The translations under genes and the position numbers were made by a program. Below, in pieces: positions 50,124 through 59,188 of a DNA stretch of 64,000 bases. Source of the DNA: Vitreoscilla stercoraria DSM 513 (GTDB taxonomy: Bacteria; Pseudomonadota; Gammaproteobacteria; Burkholderiales; Neisseriaceae); the NCBI RefSeq assembly GCF_000382305.1, contig NZ_KB908019.1, forward strand, positions 1 to 64,000, written 5' to 3'. The notes under the pieces are model-generated. The model saw only the letters and a program-made list of their open reading frames with translations, searched no databases and was not told where the DNA came from. The stretch's first letter is position 1. Each line of letters begins with the position of its first letter.

Positions 50124-50900
50124 ATGCAGAATTTTTATGAGATTTTAGGCATTGAAAGCAATGCCACATCGATGGATGTGGAAAAGGCGATTCGCTTGGC
50201 ACGCCAGCGTGGTGATGTGGAAGAAACTGTTTTGATGCAAGCGCGCAATTGCTTGATTGACCCTAAAATGCGCAAGATATACAACCATAAAATGGGTATC
50301 AAAGTCGCCGCTAGAGTGCGTGGCGGTTCGGGTTTGAAGTCGAGTATGCCGTTTTGGATACCGGTGACGGTATTGGTGGTATTGTTATTGGGCGGGTTGG
50401 TGGGGCTGCATTTTGCGCGACAAGATGCAGCCGAAAAAAGACAAGAAGCACAAGAGCGTGCACAAATGGCCAAAATGCAACAAGCAGACGCACAAGAGGG
50501 TATCGTGCACAGCGCCCAACCTAAAATGGGTGCGTGGGAGTCTAGCCAATTAATGTATGCACCGACACCGCAATATATGCAAGCCTCGACACAATTGCAA
50601 AACGAATTTTCTATGTTCAAACAAGCCAAACTGGTTTTGTCGGTGCCAGAGGGTGAACCTGCGCAATTATTGATGGTATTAGATCAAAATATTTTTTGTG
50701 AAAATGATTGCCGCATACAATTGGTTTTTGATGAGTACAATCGTTTTGCTTTGCCATCACAGGCGCATGGTAATTATTTGGCAGCCGCTGTATCGGACAG
50801 CATCTTAAGCAGTTTTGAACATGATGGCAAGGTGACGATCATATTGCCCGATCAAGATCAAAGCACGTTTGTTTTTGAATATCGAGCTTTAAAGCCATGA
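50124..50900 (+). CDS. pseudo-J-domain membrane protein, paralog 3
   Basis: Protein of 258 residues from ATG 50124, with AGGGGA upstream. The N-terminus MQNFYEILGIESNATSMDVE, continuing to ARNCLIDPKMRKIYNHKMG, has the clearest J-domain outline of the three paralogs (FYEILGI and L-DP--R--Y). The central HPD is absent because the loop is shortened to RQRGDVEE. A membrane helix (FWIPVTVLVVLLLGGLVGLHF, about 72-92) and a Gln/Ala coiled coil precede the C-terminal domain, which has the conserved Cys pair (IFCENDCRIQLVF). It overlaps cls by four bases (ATGA), so it is coupled to cardiolipin synthesis. Confidence 0.83.
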   Translation: MQNFYEILGIESNATSMDVEKAIRLARQRGDVEETVLMQARNCLIDPKMRKIYNHKMGIKVAARVRGGSGLKSSMPFWIPVTVLVVLLLGGLVGLHFARQDAAEKRQEAQERAQMAKMQQADAQEGIVHSAQPKMGAWESSQLMYAPTPQYMQASTQLQNEFSMFKQAKLVLSVPEGEPAQLLMVLDQNIFCENDCRIQLVFDEYNRFALPSQAHGNYLAAAVSDSILSSFEHDGKVTIILPDQDQSTFVFEYRALKP

Positions 50901-52375
50901 TAACAGCCACGTCTTGGTCTGAAATCCTATTGTGGTTGCATTTGATGGCGACTTTGATTTGTGCGCTGCGGGTATTGTATTTTCAGAAAAAAACGGGCGT
51001 GGCTTTGGCGTGGTTGGTTGTGTTGATTTTGACGCCAGTGGTAGGCGTAGTGGCGTATTTTTTGGTGGGCGAAACCCGTTTGGGTCGAGCAAGGCTGCGA
51101 CGCAAGCAAGAGTTGACACAGTTTTATCAAGATTTCAGCCGCGAATATGTGGCGCATGGTTTACCACGAGCGGTATTACCATCTCCTTGGCAATCCATTA
51201 GCGATATAGCCAGTCATGCTACGGGGTTTACTGTCAATAGCGGTCATCAATGTCAGTTTTTAAATCAAACAGATGCCATTTTAGCTGCCATGGTGGTCGA
51301 TATTCATCAGGCGCAAAGAACTGTGGTGTTGATGTTTTATATCATTGAACCCAAAGGTCAGGTGGCGCATGTCTTAGAAGCGGTGTTGTCTGCACGTGAA
51401 CGAGGGGTGCATTGTGAAATTATGGCAGATGGTTTGGGCAGCGCATCGTTTTTCAAATCGGCTTGGTATGAACGTTTGCGTCAAGCCGGCGTGCTATTGC
51501 ATCAATCTTTGCCTGTGGGCTTGCTAAAAACTTTATTGGTACGCAGTGATTTGCGCAACCACCGCAAAATGTTGGTCGTCGATGAGCATGTGGCGTATAC
51601 AGGCAGTTACAATTTGGTGGATTCACAAGTCTTCAAACAAAGCTCGGATGTGGGACAATGGGTCGATATGGTGGTGAGGGTCGAAGGGGCGGTGGTATTG
51701 CATTTATTGGCAATGTTTTATGCAGATGTGGCAGTTGAGCGGCAACAAGACTTATTACAAGTGCAAAATTGGTGGCGCAACCGTGGTGATTTTGTTCAAT
51801 TGGCCACTCAGCGTTTACGGAAAACAGGTTCGCTCATACAACTGATTCCTTCCGCGCCAGACCAATCTCACACGGTTTTTTATGATGTTTTGATTGCTGC
51901 GTTGTATCAGGCCCAACACAATATCGTCATTAGTACGCCTTATTTTGTACCAGATGATGCTTTGTTATTGGCATTGACCACAGCCGCAAGGCGCAAGGTA
52001 TCGGTTTTTTTGATTGTGCCAGCGAAGGTCGATTCTTTTTTGGTGCGCCATGCGTCGTTGGCTTATTTTCGAGAATTGCTCGACAGCGGCGTACACATTG
52101 CTCAGTTTCAGGACGGTTTATTACACACCAAAAGTGTGGTGATTGATGAATCTGTCGCTTTCTTTGGTACGGTCAATATGGACATGCGCAGCTTTTATTT
52201 GAATTTGGAATTGACCTTGGCTTTGTACAGCGTGGCAGATATTCGTGTGTTGGCAGCACAACAACAGCATTATTTGCAAGACAGTATTTTGGTCGATGCG
52301 CAAGCTTGGAAACACCGTTCTGTGCCATCACGCCTGCTTGAAAACGTGGTGCGTTTATTAGGACCTTTGTTGTAA
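50897..52375 (+). CDS. cls: cardiolipin synthase (phospholipase D family)
   Basis: Inner-membrane enzyme of 492 residues that joins two phosphatidylglycerols into cardiolipin. Two N-terminal membrane segments form the PLDc_N domain (ILLWLHLMATLICALRVLYF and VALAWLVVLILTPVVGVVAY). Two HKD catalytic motifs follow: NHRKMLVVDEHVAYTGSYN and HTKSVVIDESVAFFGTVNMD. The order and length fit ClsA. Translation is coupled to the pseudo-J protein upstream. priA follows after 22 bases. Confidence 0.94.
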   Translation: MITATSWSEILLWLHLMATLICALRVLYFQKKTGVALAWLVVLILTPVVGVVAYFLVGETRLGRARLRRKQELTQFYQDFSREYVAHGLPRAVLPSPWQSISDIASHATGFTVNSGHQCQFLNQTDAILAAMVVDIHQAQRTVVLMFYIIEPKGQVAHVLEAVLSARERGVHCEIMADGLGSASFFKSAWYERLRQAGVLLHQSLPVGLLKTLLVRSDLRNHRKMLVVDEHVAYTGSYNLVDSQVFKQSSDVGQWVDMVVRVEGAVVLHLLAMFYADVAVERQQDLLQVQNWWRNRGDFVQLATQRLRKTGSLIQLIPSAPDQSHTVFYDVLIAALYQAQHNIVISTPYFVPDDALLLALTTAARRKVSVFLIVPAKVDSFLVRHASLAYFRELLDSGVHIAQFQDGLLHTKSVVIDESVAFFGTVNMDMRSFYLNLELTLALYSVADIRVLAAQQQHYLQDSILVDAQAWKHRSVPSRLLENVVRLLGPLL

Positions 52376-52397
52376 TTTTGTTAGAAAGTTCAATTCG

Positions 52398-54566
52398 ATG
52401 TATTGGCACCAAATCGCCATCAATGTGCCGCTTGAGCGCTTGTTTACTTATTCTCATCCAACTGTGTTGCCTGCGGGTACTTTGGTGGTGGTGTCGTTTC
52501 GCAATCGTCGCAGCGTTGGTGTGGTGTGGGCGCAAGTGGAAGAATTGGATTTTGATGCCGCCAAAGTGTTGCCTGTATTGGAAGTATTGGCAGACGTACC
52601 GCCCTTAAGCCGTCATTGGCGTGAGATGATGGATTTTTGCAGTCGTTATTATTTGTACCCTTTGGGTCAAGCTGTGGGGGCGGCATTGCCACAAGGCTTG
52701 CGTGATAAAGAGGGTTTTGTGGCGCAAGAAACCAAGCGTTGGTATCGCTTTAATGAAGCAGGCAAAACCGCAGTCAAAGAACCCTCATTGAGCCACCATA
52801 AAAAACATGCATTGTGGCAAGCTTTACACAGTCAATGTCTGTCACTGCGAGAATTGAAACAAATCCATCCACAAGCGGCAGCACAGTTGGCGCAATATGA
52901 AGCACAAGGCTATCTGGATGTGCGCGACACGCCTTTGAAAATGGGTTTTGCGACTGAATTTGTGCTCAATGAAGCGCAAGAACAAGCCAAAACCGCCATC
53001 GTGGCAACGTTGAACCAATTTCAAGCATTTTTACTGCATGGGATTACAGGCAGCGGTAAAACCGAAGTGTATTTTGCAGTGATGGCGCAAGTATTGGCGC
53101 AGGGACAACAAGTGTTGATGTTGTTGCCTGAAATCAATTTGACGCCGCAATTATTGTCCCGTGTGCAAGAGCGGTTTTATGGTTATGAAACGGCGGTATT
53201 ACACAGTCAAACTGCTGCAGGCGTACGCAGCCAAGATTTTGTGCGGGCGATGAAAGGCGAGGTGTCTTTGGTTATTGGCACGCGTTTAAGCGTGTTCACG
53301 CCCATGCCCAATTTAGGCTTGATTGTGGTGGATGAAGAACATGATGGTTCATTCAAACAGCAAAACGAATTGCGTTATCATGCGCGAGATGTGGCGTTGT
53401 GGCGAGCCAAGCAAGCGTCTTGTCCCATTGTATTGGGCAGCGCAACACCCAGTTTAGAGTCTTGGAACAATGCCAAAACGGCGCGTTTTCAATTGTTGTC
53501 CTTGCCAATGCGAGCCAATAGCCAAGCGACTTTGCCCAAGGTACATATTTTAGATGTCAGTCGTTTGCCGTTGGAACATGGCGTGTCTGAACCCGTGAAA
53601 CAAGCATTGCTGAAAAATTGGCAACAAGGCGGTATGTCTTTGGTGTATTTAAACCGCCGTGGTTTTGCGCCTGTATTGGCGTGTACCTCTTGTGGGCATA
53701 CGTTTGATTGTCCCAATTGTTCGGCAAAATTGGTTTGGCATCAACGACAGAATCAATTGCGTTGTCATCATTGTGATTTGCGCCAAGCTGTACCACCGTT
53801 TTGTAGTGAGTGCCACGATACCGACCTGAAACCGCTTGGGCAAGGTACGCAAAGAATAGAAGAGGCCTTACAAGAATGGTTGCCACATGCTCGCATTGTG
53901 CGAGTGGATCGAGACAGCACCAGCGGCAAACAAGATTGGCACGATTTATATGAGAAAATCCAAGCCGATGCGGTTGATGTGTTGGTTGGTACGCAAATGC
54001 TTGCGAAAGGGCACGATTTCGCTCGTTTGAATTTGGTGGTGATTTTGAATGCTGATGGCGCTTTGTATTCCAGTGATTTTCGTGCGCCTGAACATTTGTT
54101 TTCGCAATTGTTGCAAGTTTCAGGACGAGCAGGTCGAGCCGAAACCGCAGGTCGGGTGTTGTTGCAAACGCAAATGCCTGAGCATCCCGTGTTTCATGCT
54201 TTGGTGAAGCAAGATTATGCAGCGTTTGCCAATCAAGAATTGGCGTTGCGACAAGCTTACCAATTCCCACCGTTTGCCCACATGTTGGCGGTGCGAGTGG
54301 ATGCACCACAAATGGACATGGCACAAAATTTATTAGAGCAGATTTTAGAAAATATAGAGCTGCCTGAAGATGTCAGTGCATTTGGTCCCGTACCGATGTT
54401 GATGGCCAGATTGAATCAGCGTGAGCGCGCACAAATTTTTTTACAAGCGCCATCGCGACAATCTTTACACAAAGCAGGACGATTGTTTCAGGCCGCTTTG
54501 CTGCATGCGATGCCGCATCAAAGCCAGTGGCGTTTTGCTTTGGATGTGGATGTACAAGATGCTTAA
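52398..54566 (+). CDS. priA: primosomal protein N' (replication restart helicase PriA)
   Basis: DEXH helicase of 722 residues that reloads the replisome at collapsed forks. An N-terminal 3'-DNA-binding domain (MYWHQIAINVPLERLFTYSH) is followed by Walker A GITGSGKTEVY (about 214), the DEEHD box and GSATPSLES. The zinc region has eight cysteines (CTSCGHTFDCPNC ... CHHCDL ... CSEC). Helicase motifs V and VI (GTQMLAKGHDF, QVSGRAGRAE) follow. A TTCAGGCCGCTT element lies at 54487-54498 near the 3' end. Confidence 0.96.
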   Translation: MYWHQIAINVPLERLFTYSHPTVLPAGTLVVVSFRNRRSVGVVWAQVEELDFDAAKVLPVLEVLADVPPLSRHWREMMDFCSRYYLYPLGQAVGAALPQGLRDKEGFVAQETKRWYRFNEAGKTAVKEPSLSHHKKHALWQALHSQCLSLRELKQIHPQAAAQLAQYEAQGYLDVRDTPLKMGFATEFVLNEAQEQAKTAIVATLNQFQAFLLHGITGSGKTEVYFAVMAQVLAQGQQVLMLLPEINLTPQLLSRVQERFYGYETAVLHSQTAAGVRSQDFVRAMKGEVSLVIGTRLSVFTPMPNLGLIVVDEEHDGSFKQQNELRYHARDVALWRAKQASCPIVLGSATPSLESWNNAKTARFQLLSLPMRANSQATLPKVHILDVSRLPLEHGVSEPVKQALLKNWQQGGMSLVYLNRRGFAPVLACTSCGHTFDCPNCSAKLVWHQRQNQLRCHHCDLRQAVPPFCSECHDTDLKPLGQGTQRIEEALQEWLPHARIVRVDRDSTSGKQDWHDLYEKIQADAVDVLVGTQMLAKGHDFARLNLVVILNADGALYSSDFRAPEHLFSQLLQVSGRAGRAETAGRVLLQTQMPEHPVFHALVKQDYAAFANQELALRQAYQFPPFAHMLAVRVDAPQMDMAQNLLEQILENIELPEDVSAFGPVPMLMARLNQRERAQIFLQAPSRQSLHKAGRLFQAALLHAMPHQSQWRFALDVDVQDA

Positions 54567-54576
54567 TGGGGGATGG

Positions 54577-55947
54577 ATGTTACAGAAGAAAACAATCAAA
54601 ATAGGTTTGTTAGCGTGCTTGTTGATGCCGATGTGGGCACAGGCTTTGAATTTGGGTACTTTGCGTGCCGATGAAGTGGCTGTCTTTGCACAGAATGTAC
54701 AAACCAAACAAGTCGTGGCGGAGCACCGAGCTGATGCGCTGATGAATCCAGCTTCGACCATGAAGTTGGTAACGGCTTGGCACAGTTTGAATGTTTTGGG
54801 TGCGCAGCACCGAGTCCACACTTATTGGCACAGTCGCGCTCCAATTGAAAATGGCGTCTTGAAAGGCGATTTGGTGTGGCGTGGCAGTGGTGATCCTTTG
54901 CTCAATCAAGAAGATATGTTGGGTATGATGAAGCAATTGCAAGCGCAAGGCATACGTCATATTCAAGGCAAATTGGTTTTGGACGAAAGCTTGTGGCAAA
55001 ACATTCCTACGGCTTTGAATTTCAACGATGATGGTGAGGCCGCATTTACGGTCAATCCACATCCGCACATGCTCAATTACCATGTCGTGTGGCTGCAATA
55101 TTCACCCAATGAAGCAGCACGTTGGCAAGTTCATCCTCCTTTGGCCCATGTGACGGTCAATGATGATTTGGTGCGCCGTGTGGGCAATGGTGCTTGTGGC
55201 ATGCTCAAACGCCGTTTGAAAAGCTACTGGTCGGCTGACAATGTGATTGCACTACAAGGCAGTGTGACTGCTGCTTGTGCTCAGAATCAATTGTATAGCA
55301 AAGGTGTCGTTGGAGCGGAATATGCACACAAGGCATTTTTAGGTTTGTGGCAAAGCTTGGGTGGTACAGGTGCACAAACTTTTAGTGTGAGCCAAAGCCC
55401 CATTCCAGCTGGTAGAGTATTGAGCCGACATGCATCTTTGCCTGTGTCTGAGATGGTCAACCGCATGAACAAGTATTCTAACAATGTGATTGCACGTTCA
55501 TTGGTCTTGTTGGCACATCCTCAAAACCAAGGTGATGGCGCTCAAGCTTTGAGTGTGTTGCGTCAGCGCTTAACTCAAGCTCCTTGGGATACCAAAGCTT
55601 GGGTCGTTGAAAATGGTTCAGGTTTGTCACGCATTGAGCGAGTCAGCGCTCGCAGTATGAGTGACATGCTCAAACACATAGACCAAAGTGCGATGCAAGC
55701 GGTTTTTAGACAAAGTTTGCCTATTGCGGGGATAGATGGAACCTTGCGCAATCGCTTACAGTCTATGCGCGGTCAATTGTTTTTAAAAACGGGTACGCTC
55801 AATGGGGTTAAGGCATTGGCAGGTTATGGAGTGAACAAACGTGGACAGACCATTGCCTTGAGTATTTTTATCAATGGTCCTGAAGCGAATCACACCACCG
55901 AGCAATTGGATGCCTTGGCAATGAGAATTATGGATTTGGCACAATAA
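54577..55947 (+). CDS. dacB: D-alanyl-D-alanine carboxypeptidase/endopeptidase (PBP4/PBP3 type)
   Basis: Periplasmic class C penicillin-binding protein of about 456 residues that trims or opens peptidoglycan cross-links. The signal peptide MLQKKTIKIGLLACLLMPMWAQA is followed by the active-site STMK (Ser60-Lys63 in NPASTMKLVTA), SNN in NKYSNNVIAR and KTG in LFLKTGTLNG. The large insertion between STMK and SNN is typical of the peptidase S13 family. The start at 54577 is provisional: GGGGGA is only three bases away, and ATG 54559 is an alternative. Confidence 0.92.
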   Translation: MLQKKTIKIGLLACLLMPMWAQALNLGTLRADEVAVFAQNVQTKQVVAEHRADALMNPASTMKLVTAWHSLNVLGAQHRVHTYWHSRAPIENGVLKGDLVWRGSGDPLLNQEDMLGMMKQLQAQGIRHIQGKLVLDESLWQNIPTALNFNDDGEAAFTVNPHPHMLNYHVVWLQYSPNEAARWQVHPPLAHVTVNDDLVRRVGNGACGMLKRRLKSYWSADNVIALQGSVTAACAQNQLYSKGVVGAEYAHKAFLGLWQSLGGTGAQTFSVSQSPIPAGRVLSRHASLPVSEMVNRMNKYSNNVIARSLVLLAHPQNQGDGAQALSVLRQRLTQAPWDTKAWVVENGSGLSRIERVSARSMSDMLKHIDQSAMQAVFRQSLPIAGIDGTLRNRLQSMRGQLFLKTGTLNGVKALAGYGVNKRGQTIALSIFINGPEANHTTEQLDALAMRIMDLAQ

Positions 55948-56021
55948 TCACAGATGCAGTACTTGCATTTTGAGACAATTGTCCCTATCTTGATGCCATA
56001 TTGAAAGATGGAGCAAGTGTG

Positions 56022-56282
56022 ATGCAAAAAGTGACCATGTACACTTCCTCATATTGTCCATATTGTGTGATGGCAAAACGCTTATTGGCACAATATGGCG
56101 TGACTGAAGTAGAAGAAGTGAGAATTGATAGAGATGCTGAACAATACGCATACATGCAAGAAGTCACAGGCTTACGCAGTGTGCCACAGATTTTTATCGG
56201 CGAAACCCATGTGGGTGGATTTGACAGTTTGAATGCGCTCAATCGAGCAGGTCAATTGGCCACCTTATTAAACGGCGAATGA
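56022..56282 (+). CDS. grxC: glutaredoxin 3
   Basis: Glutathione-dependent dithiol oxidoreductase of 86 residues with the active site CPYC (Cys12-Cys15), a cis-Pro loop in LRSVPQIFIG and the glutathione-binding GGFDSLNAL. The start ATG 56022 has GGAG at 56010-56013; the frame is open to 56001 without a better site. It is followed 25 bases later by secB, an arrangement seen in many proteobacteria. Confidence 0.94.
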   Translation: MQKVTMYTSSYCPYCVMAKRLLAQYGVTEVEEVRIDRDAEQYAYMQEVTGLRSVPQIFIGETHVGGFDSLNALNRAGQLATLLNGE

Positions 56283-56307
56283 TTTTTTAAAGAACGGGAA
56301 AACGAAA

Positions 56308-56754
56308 ATGGCAGAAGAAAACCAACCAGTATTCAGCATCGAAAAAATTTATGTCAAAGATTTGTCTTTGGAAGTGCCTCATGCACCTCAAGTTTTCTTG
56401 ACCAATGAGTCTCCTGAAGTTGAAATGAAAATTGCAACGCGTGGCGATAAAATTGAAGAAGGTTTTTACAACGTGAGCGTGACTGTGACAGTGACGGCTA
56501 AGTTGGCGACAGAAGACAAAACCATGTTCTTGAGTGAAGTGACTCAAAACGGTATCTTCCGCATTTCGAATATTGATGATGAAGATGTGAATTTGTTGTT
56601 GGGCGTGGCTTGTCCTAACATCTTGTTCCCGTATGCACGTGAAGCCATTTCTACAACGGTTACCCGCGCAGGTTTCCCACCTGTGATGTTGGCGCCAATC
56701 AATTTTGAAGCCATGTACCAATCACAAGGTGAAGCGGTTCAAGGCAATGCTTAA
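56308..56754 (+). CDS. secB: protein-export chaperone SecB
   Basis: Cytoplasmic tetrameric chaperone of 148 residues that holds preproteins unfolded and hands them to SecA. Typical parts are FSIEKIYVKDLSLEVPHAPQ, YNVSVTVTVTAK, LLGVACPNILFPYAREAIST and GFPPVMLAPINFEAMY. AACGGGAAAACGAAA precedes the ATG. It forms a probable unit with grxC and ends at a DUS palindrome. Confidence 0.96.
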   Translation: MAEENQPVFSIEKIYVKDLSLEVPHAPQVFLTNESPEVEMKIATRGDKIEEGFYNVSVTVTVTAKLATEDKTMFLSEVTQNGIFRISNIDDEDVNLLLGVACPNILFPYAREAISTTVTRAGFPPVMLAPINFEAMYQSQGEAVQGNA

Positions 56755-56771
56755 TTAGCATTGTAATGATG

Positions 56772-56807
56772 AAAGCGTCCTGTAAAGATTACAGGACGCT
56801 TTTTTTA
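56772..56807. terminator. DUS palindrome terminator after secB
   Basis: AAAGCGTCCTGTAA and its complement with a T7 run, 17 bases after the secB stop, between convergent genes. Confidence 0.88.
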
Positions 56808-56867
56808 TAATAATGGTGTTGCTGATGTGATTGTGATTTTGTATTGTCATGAGATCAATGAAAAAAT

Positions 56868-57392
56868 CTAACTAAAAAGCAAAGTCATTACCAAGCGTCT
56901 GACTTCACGTTCTTCGCGCGCATCCATTAATAAAACAGGAATGCCGATGCGAAATTGCTCAGTAATGCCTTTGTAATCGCTGCGATTGGGCATGGGATTG
57001 TCTTTGTCGACTTGATTGATGCCAACCACAACAGGCAAATCTTGCTCGATAATCAAATCTTTGAATGCAGACAAATAAAAATGTAAGTCTTCTAATGGTT
57101 TTTCTGCGCTGCCATTGATCAATATGACCAAACCCATGCTGCCACGGCTGAGAATTTCCCACATGAAATCAAATCGTTTTTGACCTGGCGTGCCATATAA
57201 GTGTACTTTGGTTTCTGCATCTAAAATGACGGAACCATAGTCCATGGCAACCGTGGTTTGGTCTTTGATTTTGGATACATCATCAGATGCGCGTACCTCG
57301 GTTAAGATAGGATCAGAACCGCTAAAAGCTTTGATGAGTGTGGTTTTTCCTGAGCCAACGGGACCTGTAAAGATGATTTTATGCTCAAACAC
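56868..57392 (-). CDS. Ras-like small GTPase (COG2229/MglA-like group)
   Basis: Compact G domain of 174 residues with no extension. It has the P-loop FTGPVGSGKTT (residues 10-18), a TTVAMDYG switch I region (47-53), YGTPGQKRFDF (G3, 66-76, with Thr and Pro as in Ras/Arf-type DxxGQ variants) and NQVD (126-129). The start is GTG 57392 behind GAGGGGGG. In other bacteria such GTPases are encoded with roadblock proteins or sensor kinases, and MglA relatives set cell polarity. Here the next gene on the strand, 134 bases upstream, is a CheA-like protein. A regulatory switch in a polarity or signalling path is inferred, not shown. Confidence 0.88.
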   Translation of the reverse strand: MFEHKIIFTGPVGSGKTTLIKAFSGSDPILTEVRASDDVSKIKDQTTVAMDYGSVILDAETKVHLYGTPGQKRFDFMWEILSRGSMGLVILINGSAEKPLEDLHFYLSAFKDLIIEQDLPVVVGINQVDKDNPMPNRSDYKGITEQFRIGIPVLLMDAREEREVRRLVMTLLFS

Positions 57393-57526
57393 AGAGACCC
57401 CCCTCTTTTTTAATTGATAGGTTTCGAAATGTGATTTTGATGCTTAAGTATGTATCCTTATTGAATATTTAGATTAGAGTCCTTTTTAAAAGTTGCATAT
57501 TACATGAAAGAATTGCCTGAGTGATT

Positions 57527-59188
57527 CTATGATTTTGGTAGTTTTATTGTGACACAAGTCCAAGTATTTTTTTCAGTTTGAATGTTGATTTGACCACCTT
57601 TTTCATCTAACCAGTTGCGTAAACTATATAAGCTTTGTGCATTTTTTGCTGCATTGATGGCAGACAATGGCGCAAATTCAGGTTCAAAAAGACAATGTAA
57701 CAATTGTTCTGAATTTATAGGCGAAGTTTGATTTTCTGCAAGCCAGCCCAAGTCCATTGCATATAAAGTAATGGCGTCAAAATCTATGCCTTGACCATCA
57801 TCTTCGATGTTTAAAATGTGTTGTGAATCTGTGCTGGTGAAAGAGACGGTGATTTGCCCTAATGAATTTTTGCCTTGGTGTTCGCGCAAAAGAGGTTCTT
57901 CAATCCGATACATGGCTGCATATTGAATCAAATACCATGCGCAGTCTTGTAATTTATAAGCCAACTGCAAAGGAAGATGTTGAAATAAATGTGATGGGCA
58001 CGTTAAGTGAATGCTTTTGTGATTGTGTTGTGCGATGTTCGCCAAATCGTGTTGCCATTGTTGAAGTTGATCATCTTCTTGCCAAGCCAGTTCCATAGAA
58101 TAATTGGTTGGTTCGGATGCCAAATGCGCTTCTTGAGGTGTTTGTTTTAAAGCCTCAAAACGGGCATCAATTTGTTCCATCAGATGGACAAGATTTTGTA
58201 GTCTCTGGGTTAACACAAGTAGCGGCTGAAAATGGGTGCGGTTTAAATAATGTTGTTGTTTTAAATCGAGTAGTTGTAAATTAAATTCATCCAGTAAATG
58301 GCACAATACAGTTAATTCGTATTGATTTGCCATTTGTTGCAATTGTTCAGTGTGTTGTAATAAAGTTGGAATGAGTAGTTTGTAAGCTTCAGGACGGCTA
58401 CATTCTTGTTTTAAAAGATAGGATAAGGCTTCAATATGTTTGGTGGTTTGTGCAATGATGTTTTGTAGAGAACTGGTATCTAAGTAAATCAGTGACAGTA
58501 AAAACTGAGTATGTGTATCAATAGCATGAGGCATGACATTATCGACTTGAGAGTCTAGGGTGATTTCGTTGACGGTCACCAAGATGTGTGTAATGTCTTG
58601 TTGCTCATAAATACGTGTAAAGTGAAAGCTTAAGCACTTTGAGATATGTGTGCCAGTGTTTTGGTCGGTGAAGTGTAAGTCTATGTGGCTTAATGGATTG
58701 AGTTCTTGTAATAAGTGAAGTGAAATAGTAGGGTCAAATAATTGTTGCAAAAAGCGCTCAATCAAAGGCACTTCTGTTTTTGAAATGAAGGGACGTAAGG
58801 CTGCGACCATATTTTTACCGCGCAATTCAGATTGGTGTAGCAGGGTATTTAGATGGCGTGAGTGTTGTTGGTTTAGATGGTGGTTTCTATCTAGTAAAAA
58901 CAGTCCGCTGTTGATGTTTTGAAACATCATTTCATATTGCTGTTGTTGTGCTAATGAATGTTGTTGTTGTCGTTGAAATTGGTTTTGTTGTTGCCAAATA
59001 AAATAAGCATATAAAAACTGCATGACTATGCCTAACAGCGGCATGATGTACCAGGCGGACTGAAATTGCCACAGCAAATAAGTTGTGAAAAACAGAATGC
59101 CACTTAATAGTAAGTTAAATAAAAAAATAAGATGTAATTTTTTATAGTGGCTGATAGATGTTTGGTCAAAGAAATCGGTAAAGTGCAT
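57527..59188 (-). CDS. CheA-like membrane sensor with PAS-like region and degenerate ATPase domain
   Basis: Protein of 553 residues. Two membrane helices (about 20-40 and 46-65) are followed by a Gln-rich coiled coil, a PAS-like segment (YEMMFQNINSGLFLLDRNHHL, about 86-107) and a helical middle part. The C-terminal HATPase fold (about 400-553) has ILNIEDDGQGIDFDAI as G1-like box and LYSLRNWLDEKGGQINIQTE as in CheA. The N-box helix reads DCAWYLIQYAAMYRI where CheA has the Asn-containing NAIDHG-type sequence, so ATP and Mg binding may be weakened. An unambiguous phospho-accepting His was not identified. No response regulator lies nearby. It sits between the GTPase and, divergently, the 937-residue protein. 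Confidence 0.75.
   Translation of the reverse strand: MHFTDFFDQTSISHYKKLHLIFLFNLLLSGILFFTTYLLWQFQSAWYIMPLLGIVMQFLYAYFIWQQQNQFQRQQQHSLAQQQQYEMMFQNINSGLFLLDRNHHLNQQHSRHLNTLLHQSELRGKNMVAALRPFISKTEVPLIERFLQQLFDPTISLHLLQELNPLSHIDLHFTDQNTGTHISKCLSFHFTRIYEQQDITHILVTVNEITLDSQVDNVMPHAIDTHTQFLLSLIYLDTSSLQNIIAQTTKHIEALSYLLKQECSRPEAYKLLIPTLLQHTEQLQQMANQYELTVLCHLLDEFNLQLLDLKQQHYLNRTHFQPLLVLTQRLQNLVHLMEQIDARFEALKQTPQEAHLASEPTNYSMELAWQEDDQLQQWQHDLANIAQHNHKSIHLTCPSHLFQHLPLQLAYKLQDCAWYLIQYAAMYRIEEPLLREHQGKNSLGQITVSFTSTDSQHILNIEDDGQGIDFDAITLYAMDLGWLAENQTSPINSEQLLHCLFEPEFAPLSAINAAKNAQSLYSLRNWLDEKGGQINIQTEKNTWTCVTIKLPKS

Noticed and set aside
50124..50900. The pseudo-J proteins as true DnaJ co-chaperones
   Set aside because: None of the three contains the His-Pro-Asp motif, a Gly/Phe region or the zinc-finger domain.
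18389..56807. The palindromes as Correia-type or other miniature transposable elements, or a CRISPR array
   Set aside because: They lack the longer terminal inverted repeats and target duplications of Correia elements. Loops differ between copies, spacing is irregular, and single copies also occur in coding sequence. No regularly spaced repeat-spacer array was seen anywhere.
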